Assembly: GCA_051646055.1 (NCBI GenBank)
Contig: JBOFCM010000182.1
Coordinates: 1-5,205 of the forward strand
Source of the DNA: JAGNZR01 sp051646055
GTDB lineage: Bacteria > Fusobacteriota > Fusobacteriia > Fusobacteriales > Fusobacteriaceae
Direction: 5' to 3'
DNA length: 5,205 bases
Below, piece by piece: positions 1-4,660 of this stretch (within the stretch, counting starts at the first letter, position 1; every line of letters starts with the position of its first letter). Below the pieces are notes generated by a model. It was not told the origin of the DNA. It searched no databases and worked only from the letters and a program-made list of their open reading frames with translations. Both the position numbers and the translations under genes were made by a program.

Positions 1-1
1 T

Positions 2-124
2 AAGGATGTAAACAGAGAAATCAGAGATTTAGAAAAGAAATTAAAAGAGCTTAAAAAAGAGAGAAATACTCTAGAAGAATCTCTACAAGGACTTGAAAAC
101 GAAAGAATTTTTTATGAAAATTAG
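2..124 (+). CDS. C-terminal end of an unidentified coiled-coil protein (partial)
   Basis: This is the last 40 codons of a gene that begins before the window, ending at TAG 122-124. The residues are almost entirely charged or leucine-rich, with hydrophobic positions (V3, I7, L10, L14, L17, L24, L28, L31, I35 of the visible part) spaced alternately by three and four, which is a clear heptad pattern for a parallel coiled coil. No catalytic motif or membrane segment is visible in this piece. The frame is open from the window edge, and the other two + frames carry stops within the first 60 bases or do not look like protein. A terminator hairpin follows the stop by only a few bases, which supports this as a true gene end. 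I do not recognise the family; many unrelated proteins end in such a helix, so no function is proposed. Confidence 0.65.
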   Translation, partial: KDVNREIRDLEKKLKELKKERNTLEESLQGLENERIFYEN

Positions 125-128
125 AGAT

Positions 129-167
129 AAAAAAAGAGACAGGGTTTTAGACCTGGCTCTTTTTTTT
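129..167. terminator. Bidirectional intrinsic terminator between convergent genes
   Basis: An A-rich arm ending AAAAAGAG (131-138) pairs with CTCTTTTT (157-164). After one A/G mismatch, CAGG (140-143) pairs with CCTG (152-155) around an 8-base loop. The + strand product ends in a run of T (160-167). The - strand product would likewise end in a run of U because the left arm is a run of A. It lies 4 bases after the stop of the coiled-coil gene and 2 bases before the stop of the nuclease gene, so it can serve both. Confidence 0.8.
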
Positions 168-169
168 AA

Positions 170-631
170 TTATAATTTTCTGTTTTTTCTTCTAAATTCC
201 CAAGGGGGAATGGGATTGGAAGCTTTCCAAAGCCCCAATTTTTTCTCTCTTGCCTCCTCTTCTGCTATCTGCAGATTGGGTTCCTCTTTTGCATAGAATC
301 TGTACCACCAGGCATTTCCATCGGCCACTTGTTTTAAATTCACATTTTCTCCATTTAGATAGACAACGCCCACAACTCTTCCATACTGATCTTTTTCTTT
401 TTCTAAAACTTCCACAGTTTTATTTTTGATGATTTTTTTAAGGGCATCTAAAGATTTAATACCGTATTCCTGGTTTTTCTCAGGGGCATCTACACCGTAG
501 AATCTTACCCGAATAGATTTCCCTTGGGATAGGACAGTAACTGTATCTCCGTCAGCAACTTCGATAACTTTCCCTGAAAAAGCAAAGATAAAATTGCAAA
601 AAACAAAAAATAATAAGGCTATTTTTTTCAT
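170..631 (-). CDS. Secreted thermonuclease (staphylococcal nuclease-like, SNase family)
   Basis: The product is a 153-residue calcium-dependent-type sugar-nonspecific nuclease expected to cut DNA or RNA outside the cytoplasm. Residues 1-19 form a Sec signal peptide (MKK, hydrophobic core, AFS before Gly20). The mature part is a single SNase domain. D27 and D29 in DGDTV, R43, D48 and E51 in RFYGVDAPE, and R85 in DQYGR correspond to the metal and catalytic residues D19, D21, R35, D40, E43 and R87 of the Staphylococcus aureus enzyme, so all key residues are kept. The C-terminal half has the family pattern AWWYRFY, then EEEARE, GLW and PIPPWEFR. Cys12 lies in the signal sequence but without a good lipobox, so a lipoprotein is unlikely. 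GGAGG (638-642, read on the - strand) sits 6 bases before the ATG. The gene appears monocistronic, divergent from the riboflavin operon. Role inferred: nucleic-acid scavenging or defence against extracellular DNA. Confidence 0.93.
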   Translation of the reverse strand: MKKIALLFFVFCNFIFAFSGKVIEVADGDTVTVLSQGKSIRVRFYGVDAPEKNQEYGIKSLDALKKIIKNKTVEVLEKEKDQYGRVVGVVYLNGENVNLKQVADGNAWWYRFYAKEEPNLQIAEEEAREKKLGLWKASNPIPPWEFRRKNRKL

Positions 632-665
632 TTTATTCCTCCAAAAAAAATTTTGACTCTATATA

Positions 666-674
666 ATTTTACCA
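666..674 (-). promoter_or_regulatory. Possible extended -10 promoter of the nuclease gene
   Basis: Read on the - strand, TGGTAAAAT matches the extended -10 pattern TGnTATAAT with one mismatch in the hexamer and lies about 25 bases before the Shine-Dalgarno. There is no good -35 at 16-18 bases; TTGTCA (701-696) is present but 24 bases away. AT-richness makes chance matches easy, so this is tentative. Confidence 0.35.
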
Positions 675-694
675 TAAATTTTTATAAAAAAATA

Positions 695-723
695 TTGACA
701 AAGTAAAAATTATATCTTATAGT
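695..723 (+). promoter_or_regulatory. Sigma-70 type promoter of the riboflavin operon
   Basis: A perfect TTGACA (695-700) is followed by a 17-base spacer and TATAGT (718-723), one base from the TATAAT consensus. Transcription would start near A730, about 40 bases before the FMN riboswitch, giving a leader of about 250 bases before ribH. No other match of this quality lies between the nuclease gene and ribH. Confidence 0.85.
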
Positions 724-766
724 TACATCAAGGGTAGGAAACTGCTTTTAAAAAATAAAATAAAAA

Positions 767-876
767 TATCTTCAGGGCAGGGTGAAATTCCCGACCGGCG
801 GTAAAGTCCGCGAAGATCGAAAGATCTTGATTTGGTGAAATTCCAAAACCGACAGTAGAGTCTGGATGGAAGAAGA
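767..876 (+). promoter_or_regulatory. FMN riboswitch (RFN element)
   Basis: This is an FMN-sensing aptamer in the leader of the riboflavin operon. The conserved cores GGGCAGGGTGAAATTCCCGA (775 on), ACCGGCGGTAAAGTCCGCGA and, at the 3' end, ACCGACAGTAGAGTCTGGAT followed by GGAAGA are all present. Helices seen: P1 TCTTC (769-773) with GAAGA (872-876); P2 GGG (780-782) with CCC (790-792); P3 around GGCGG/CCGC; a perfect 6-bp variable stem AAGATC/GATCTT (813-828) closed by a GAAA tetraloop; P5 TTTGG (831-835) with CCAAA (843-847); P6 CCGAC with GTCTGG. It precedes a terminator and ribH, so FMN binding is expected to favour termination. A single base pattern this long is diagnostic. Confidence 0.97.
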
Positions 877-921
877 GAGTTTGTACAGTTTTTTTTGTAC
901 GTTTTTTTCGTTTTGTCACGA

Positions 922-948
922 CCCGGAGTCTATTTCCGGGCCTTTTTT
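922..948 (+). terminator. Riboswitch-controlled intrinsic terminator in the rib leader
   Basis: CCCGGA (922-927) pairs with TCCGGG (935-940) around a 7-base loop, followed by CC and six T (943-948). It lies 46 bases after the aptamer and ends before the ribH Shine-Dalgarno (965-970), so control is by transcription termination rather than by masking the ribosome site. I could not find a convincing antiterminator that invades this stem. The 3' strand of P1 (868-879) can pair with the pyrimidine-rich stretches at 901-909 or 945-956, using several G-U pairs, but this does not break the stem itself. Confidence 0.85.
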
Positions 949-978
949 CTTTGTCCTGAAAACAAAGGAGAGGTAGAA

Positions 979-1440
979 ATGAAAGTATTTGAAGGGAATT
1001 TTTTAGGAAATGAATTAAAGGTTGGAATTGTAGCAGCAAGATTTAATGAGTTTATCACATCTAAGCTTATCTGTGGAGCTGAAGACGCTCTAAAAAGACA
1101 TGGAGTATCTGAAGAGAATATTCATTTGGCCTGGGTGCCAGGTGCCTATGAAATTCCATTTATAGCAAAAAAAATGGCTGAGTCAGGAAATTACGATACA
1201 GTTATAACTCTTGGAGCTGTAATAAAAGGTTCTACTCCACATTTTGATTATGTGTGTGCGGAGGTTTCTAAAGGTGTAGCCACTGTTTCACTAGATACAG
1301 GAGTCCCTGTTATCTTTGGCGTGCTTACGACAAATACCATAGAAGAGGCTATTGAAAGAGCCGGAACAAAAGCGGGAAATAAAGGTTTTGAAGCTGGAAT
1401 GACAGCAATTGAGATGGTAAATCTTTCCAAAGGATTTTAA
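979..1440 (+). CDS. ribH: 6,7-dimethyl-8-ribityllumazine synthase
   Basis: RibH condenses 5-amino-6-ribitylaminouracil with 3,4-dihydroxy-2-butanone 4-phosphate to give 6,7-dimethyl-8-ribityllumazine, the penultimate step of riboflavin synthesis, in the cytoplasm. At 153 residues it is of normal length and is probably an icosahedral 60-mer, as in Bacillus. Seen: ARFNEFI with F22 (substrate stacking), WVPGAYEIP (52-60), TLGAVIKGSTPHFDYV with the catalytic H88, FGVLTTNTIEEA with F113, and R127 and K131 of the phosphate site; the numbering matches the B. subtilis enzyme. The ATG at 979 is chosen because AAGGAG (965-970) lies 8 bases upstream and the family begins with a short MKVFEG-like strand. 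The frame stays open back to a TTG at 895, but that would place the start upstream of the terminator hairpin. It is the first gene of the operon, directly after the FMN riboswitch, and ribD starts 3 bases after its stop. Confidence 0.97.
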   Translation: MKVFEGNFLGNELKVGIVAARFNEFITSKLICGAEDALKRHGVSEENIHLAWVPGAYEIPFIAKKMAESGNYDTVITLGAVIKGSTPHFDYVCAEVSKGVATVSLDTGVPVIFGVLTTNTIEEAIERAGTKAGNKGFEAGMTAIEMVNLSKGF

Positions 1441-1443
1441 AAG

Positions 1444-2565
1444 ATGGACCAAAAATATATGAGGTTGGCTCTAAAGCTGGCTCTGAAAGGAGAGGGTTTT
1501 GTAAATCCAAATCCTCTTGTGGGAGCTGTGCTGGTTAAAGATGGTGAGATTGTAGGAACTGGTTATCATAAATTTTACGGAGGACCTCATGCTGAGGTAT
1601 ATGCCATAAATATGGCTGGTGAGAAGGCTGAAGGAGCGACTCTATATGTAACATTAGAGCCATGCTCTCACTTTGGAAAAACACCTCCATGCACAGCTAA
1701 AATAATAGATTCCAAAATCTCCAGATGTGTTGTTGCTATTAAAGACCCAAATCCACTTGTTTCTGGAAGAGGTATAAAACAGCTTATCGAGGCTGGAATC
1801 CAGGTAGAGACTGGGATTTTAGAGAGGGAGAGTATGGAGCTCAATAGAGTTTTTCTCAAATATATAACTTCCTCTGTTCCATATCTTTTTCTCAAATGTG
1901 CAATAACATTGGACGGGAAAATAGCAACTAGAGATGGAGATTCCAAATGGATTACCAATGAAATTTCCAGGGAAAAAGTACAGAGATTGAGGCATCGATA
2001 CTCTGGGATAATGGTTGGAATAAATACGTTGATTGCAGATAATCCCAGTTTAAATTGTAGAATAGAGGGATTAAAAAATCCCTTTAGGATTGTAGTAGAC
2101 CCCAATCTCAGAATACCTATGGATTCAAAAATATTAGAATTTGAAGATGAAAAAAATATTTTAGTCACATCATATGAAAATCATGGATTTGAAAAAATAA
2201 AAAGTTTATATAAAAAAGGAGTTAAAATAATTTTTCTTTCTGGAAAAAAATTTAAAATAGTTGAAATTCTAAAGGAGTTGGGAAAAATGAGAATAGACTC
2301 GGTGCTTCTAGAAGGAGGAGCCGGGCTTATCTCCCAGGCTGTAAGGGAAAACTGTATAGATGGAGGAGAGATATTTATAGCTCCAAAATTTTTGGGAGAT
2401 TCCCAGGGCATACCATTTGTAGAGGGTTTTTCTGTTTCTCTTATGAAAGATGCTTTTCAGTTAGAAAACACTAAATTTCATAGATATGGAGACAATATAT
2501 CTTTAGAATTCCATAAAAATTTAAATTATCAGGGGGAGGGAGAAAAATTTTTACAGGACTTGTAG
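1444..2565 (+). CDS. ribD: Bifunctional pyrimidine deaminase / reductase RibD
   Basis: RibD converts 2,5-diamino-6-ribosylamino-4-pyrimidinone 5'-phosphate to the 5-amino-6-ribitylaminouracil phosphate in two steps. The 373-residue protein has an N-terminal zinc deaminase (about 1-145) and a C-terminal NADPH-dependent reductase (about 146-360). In the deaminase, H49 and E51 (HAE) with C74 and C83 (EPCSHFGKTPPC) form the zinc site and proton shuttle. The reductase shows KCAITLDGKIA starting at K151, DNP at 199-201, and the LLEGGAGL loop with E290. Zinc ligand and reductase positions agree with B. subtilis RibG. AAAGGA (1429-1434) inside the end of ribH gives a Shine-Dalgarno 9 bases before the ATG. 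The last 17 or so residues (after LEFHKN) are translated from the ribE ribosome site and start region, so this tail is probably not functional. Its stop lies 19 bases inside ribE. Confidence 0.97.
   Translation: MDQKYMRLALKLALKGEGFVNPNPLVGAVLVKDGEIVGTGYHKFYGGPHAEVYAINMAGEKAEGATLYVTLEPCSHFGKTPPCTAKIIDSKISRCVVAIKDPNPLVSGRGIKQLIEAGIQVETGILERESMELNRVFLKYITSSVPYLFLKCAITLDGKIATRDGDSKWITNEISREKVQRLRHRYSGIMVGINTLIADNPSLNCRIEGLKNPFRIVVDPNLRIPMDSKILEFEDEKNILVTSYENHGFEKIKSLYKKGVKIIFLSGKKFKIVEILKELGKMRIDSVLLEGGAGLISQAVRENCIDGGEIFIAPKFLGDSQGIPFVEGFSVSLMKDAFQLENTKFHRYGDNISLEFHKNLNYQGEGEKFLQDL
2535..2549 (+). promoter_or_regulatory. Shine-Dalgarno and ATT start codon of ribE
   Basis: GGAGG (2535-2539), within AGGGGGAGGG (2531-2540), is a full anti-16S match placed 7 bases before ATT (2547-2549). 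The ribE frame has a stop at 2514-2516 and no ATG, GTG or TTG between it and 2547. ATT is followed at once by TTT ACA GGA CTT GTA GAG GAG, encoding the FTGLVEE that follows the initiator Met in this family. One base change (ATG to ATT at 2549) explains the site. Confidence 0.8.
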
Positions 2566-3194
2566 AGGAGCTGGGAGAGGTTATCTCGCTGGCAAAGAAA
2601 AGTGAAGGTTTGCAGATAGGAATAAGGTGCAAAAGGATATTAGAGGATATAAAAATAGGAGATAGTATCTCAACAAATGGAGTCTGTCTCACAGCTGTGG
2701 AGATAGGCAGTAACTATTTTATTGCAGACTGTATGTTTGAAACCTTGGATAGGAGCAGTATAAAAATTTTGAAAAAAGGAGACCGGGTAAATCTAGAGAG
2801 AGCTCTTACTTTGAACTCTAGATTGGGAGGTCACATAGTTACAGGTGATGTAGAATGTCTGGGAGAAATCATCTCTATTTTTTCCATGGGGATAGCAAAA
2901 GTATATACCTTTTCCGTTCCTGCAAAATACAGCAGATATATCATTGAAAAAGGAAGAATAACCATAGATGGAGCCAGTCTGACAGTGATGGAGGCAGAAG
3001 GTAAAAATTTTTCTGTTTCCCTTATTCCGCATACACAGAAAATGATAACTTTAGGTTATAAATCTATAGGAGATGTGGTAAATATAGAAACTGATATCAT
3101 TGGAAAATATATTGAAAGATTTCTGGTTTCTGAAAAAAAAGAACAGAAAAAAGAAAAACTGACAATGGAATTTTTAATGGAAAACGGCTTTTAA
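2547..3194 (+). CDS. ribE: Riboflavin synthase, alpha chain (ATT start)
   Basis: RibE dismutates two molecules of 6,7-dimethyl-8-ribityllumazine to riboflavin and the RibD/RibH pyrimidine. From ATT it has 215 residues, the same as the usual 210-220. Two lumazine-binding barrels are seen: 1-97 with FTGLVEELG (2-10), GDSISTNGVCLTAV (38-51, with C47) and NLERAL, and about 98-190 with GRITIDGASLTV, SLIPHT and GDVVNIETDIIGKY. The tail (about 195-215) is basic then ends MEFLMENGF, as in many low-GC homologues. F2, essential in the N-barrel, is retained only if the ATT start is used; starting at the TTG at 2610 would delete 21 conserved residues. Two substitutions stand out: GGHIVTGD has Asp101 where most members have His (H102 of E. 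coli), and MFET replaces the common MPET (not invariant; E. coli has MKET). The gene overlaps ribD by 19 bases, suggesting translational coupling; ribBA follows after 15 bases. Confidence 0.93.
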   Translation: MFTGLVEELGEVISLAKKSEGLQIGIRCKRILEDIKIGDSISTNGVCLTAVEIGSNYFIADCMFETLDRSSIKILKKGDRVNLERALTLNSRLGGHIVTGDVECLGEIISIFSMGIAKVYTFSVPAKYSRYIIEKGRITIDGASLTVMEAEGKNFSVSLIPHTQKMITLGYKSIGDVVNIETDIIGKYIERFLVSEKKEQKKEKLTMEFLMENGF

Positions 3195-3209
3195 GAATTA
3201 GGAGGAGAG

Positions 3210-4412
3210 ATGTTAGATACCATTCAGTCAGCATTAGAGGACTTAAAAAAGGGAAAAATGATAATAGTTGTAGATGATGAAAATCGGGAAAATGAGGGAG
3301 ATATAGTTTTTTTAGCTCAATATGCAACCTATGAAAACATTAATTTCTTAGTAACCCATGCCAGAGGACTTATATGTGTTCCTCTGTCAGAGGAACGAGC
3401 TGAAAAACTGGAACTTTTCCCCATGACTGTCAGAAATACAGATGCCAAGGGTACAGCTTTTACAGTTTCTGTGGATTCTAGAGAGGGTATTACTACAGGA
3501 ATCTCTGTAGCAGATAGACTAAAGACCATAAAAGATTTGGCAGATAACTCAAAATGTTCACAAGATTTCACAAGACCTGGACATATATTTCCTCTTATTG
3601 CAAAAAATGGAGGAGTATTAGAAAGAGAGGGACACACTGAAGCGGCAGTTGACCTGGCTCGCCTTGCAGGAGCTGAAGAGGTAGGAGTAATCTGTGAAAT
3701 TTTGAAGGATGACGGAACAATGGCTAGAGTTCCAGATCTGAAAATTTTTGCAAAAAAACATAATCTGAAAATAATCTCTATTGAAGAACTGATAACCTAT
3801 AGAAAAGCTCATGAGAAATTAGTGGAGATAGCTACAGAAGCCATGCTGACCACTGACTTAGGTGAATTTAAAATAGTGGGATTCAAGAATAAACTGGATC
3901 ACGAGGAGCACATTGCCCTTGTAAAGGGAGATGTTTCAGGAAAGAGGAATGTTCTTACAAGAATTCATTCTGAATGTCTTACAGGGGACGTTTTCAGTTC
4001 TATGAGATGTGAGTGTGGCTCTCAGCTCAGGCTGGCCATGGAGGAGATAGATAAAAAAGGAGAAGGGGTTCTTCTCTATCTTCGTCAGGAGGGGAGAGGA
4101 ATCGGTATTACAAATAAGATAAGGGCTTACGCTCTTCAAAGCCAAGGAGCTGACACCTTGGAGGCAAACCTTCTTCTTGGATTCCAGGGAGATTTAAGAG
4201 ATTATGCCTCGGCTTCTCAGATGTTAAAAGCATTAGGAGTTCACTCGGTAGAACTTCTTACGAATAACCCTCTTAAAATCCAGGGTCTTGAAAAATATGG
4301 GACGGTTATTTCTAGGGTTAAAAATCATGAGACAGGAATACAAAGTCAAAATTTTTCTTATATGAAAACTAAAAAAGAGAAAATGGGACATAAGTTGGAA
4401 AGTTTAAAATAG
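3210..4412 (+). CDS. ribBA: Bifunctional DHBP synthase / GTP cyclohydrolase II
   Basis: RibBA supplies both entry branches of riboflavin synthesis: its first half turns ribulose 5-phosphate into 3,4-dihydroxy-2-butanone 4-phosphate plus formate, and its second half opens GTP to the diaminopyrimidine substrate of RibD. Its 400 residues match the 398 of B. subtilis RibBA along the whole length. The DHBP synthase domain (1-200) has DDENRENEGD (22-31), TRPGHIFPL with H125, and REGHTEAAVDL with H142. The cyclohydrolase domain (about 205-400) has the zinc cysteines C256, C267 and C269 in HSECLTGDVFSSMRCECGSQ, LRQEGRGIG, the R330 nucleophile in GDLRDY (with D328) and LTNNPLK. RDYASASQML replaces the more common RDYGIGAQIL, a mild variation away from the zinc site. 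AGGAGG (3200-3205) lies 4 bases before the ATG. It is the last gene of the operon. Confidence 0.97.
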   Translation: MLDTIQSALEDLKKGKMIIVVDDENRENEGDIVFLAQYATYENINFLVTHARGLICVPLSEERAEKLELFPMTVRNTDAKGTAFTVSVDSREGITTGISVADRLKTIKDLADNSKCSQDFTRPGHIFPLIAKNGGVLEREGHTEAAVDLARLAGAEEVGVICEILKDDGTMARVPDLKIFAKKHNLKIISIEELITYRKAHEKLVEIATEAMLTTDLGEFKIVGFKNKLDHEEHIALVKGDVSGKRNVLTRIHSECLTGDVFSSMRCECGSQLRLAMEEIDKKGEGVLLYLRQEGRGIGITNKIRAYALQSQGADTLEANLLLGFQGDLRDYASASQMLKALGVHSVELLTNNPLKIQGLEKYGTVISRVKNHETGIQSQNFSYMKTKKEKMGHKLESLK

Positions 4413-4484
4413 CGGTTCTTCCAATTCCAGAAACTCTATAAAAATCTTTTTCAGCAGGAGAATATTTGAATCCACTAGATATTT

Positions 4485-4524
4485 AAACTCCTTCTATGAC
4501 ATTTTGTCATAGAAGGAGTTTTTT
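4485..4524 (+). terminator. Terminator of the riboflavin operon
   Basis: A perfect 17-bp stem (4485-4501 with 4505-4521) closes on a TTT loop and runs into six T (4519-4524). The core arm is CTCCTTCTATGACA. It lies 72 bases after the ribBA stop; the intervening 4413-4484 has no coding or structural feature I could support. The left side has only AAA, so it should act mainly on + strand transcription. Confidence 0.92.
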
Positions 4525-4568
4525 AATTGAGCAGAAAAACAAGCAAATAGAATTAATATATTAAAACC

Positions 4569-4607
4569 TTTACATTTATTTTACTTTATTTTAATTTTCC
4601 CTTAACA
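4569..4607 (+). promoter_or_regulatory. Four 11-base-spaced TTWACA repeats, candidate PhoP/PhoB boxes
   Basis: TTTACA (4569-4574), TTTACT (4580-4585), TTAATT (4591-4596) and TTAACA (4602-4607) are each separated by exactly 5 bases. This is the array geometry of PhoP sites in B. subtilis (TTAACA-like hexamers, about 11-bp period, from about -60 to -20). Taking the start near 4629 from the TATAAT at 4617-4622, these boxes cover about -60 to -22. The outer two match well, the third poorly (4 of 6), and the DNA is AT-rich. The phosphatase gene downstream makes phosphate control sensible. Binding by a PhoP/PhoB protein is inference. Confidence 0.5.
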
Positions 4608-4616
4608 CAACTAGTT

Positions 4617-4622
4617 TATAAT
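4617..4622 (+). promoter_or_regulatory. -10 element of the phosphatase gene
   Basis: A perfect TATAAT sits 38 bases before the GTG start. At 16-18 bases upstream there is only T-rich sequence (for example TTTTCC, 4595-4600) and no good -35, which fits a promoter that needs an activator. The start of transcription would be near 4629. Confidence 0.6.
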
Positions 4623-4660
4623 TAAGTTGTTAAATGTTTTTGATAGGGAGGTTTTACAAA

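Noticed and set aside
93..296. Open frame on the + strand across the terminator and the end of the nuclease gene
   Set aside because: It reads through the terminator hairpin and antisense to the conserved SNase C-terminus, and the product has no recognisable features.
611..620. Cys12 of the nuclease as a lipoprotein attachment site
   Set aside because: The preceding residues (FVF) do not fit a lipobox, and a normal signal peptidase I site (AFS before G20) follows.
895..978. N-terminal extension of ribH from TTG at 895
   Set aside because: It would start inside the leader and run through the terminator hairpin. The ATG at 979 has a good Shine-Dalgarno and gives the family's normal 153 residues.
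728..1039. Open frame on the - strand over the riboflavin leader
   Set aside because: It covers the antisense of the riboswitch, terminator and the start of ribH; its sequence reflects the structured RNA rather than a protein.
1668..2168. Long - strand open frame inside ribD (166 codons)
   Set aside because: It is a shadow of the ribD codons; ribD has full conserved motifs through the same stretch and no - strand ribosome site or promoter is apparent.
2610..2612. TTG at 2610 as the start of ribE
   Set aside because: It lacks a well-placed strong Shine-Dalgarno and removes 21 residues including the conserved FTGLVEELG. The ATT at 2547 restores full length.
4485..4521. Perfect inverted repeat considered as an insertion-sequence end or attachment site
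   Set aside because: A 3-base loop and an immediate T run make it a classic intrinsic terminator; no transposase, target duplication or second copy is present.
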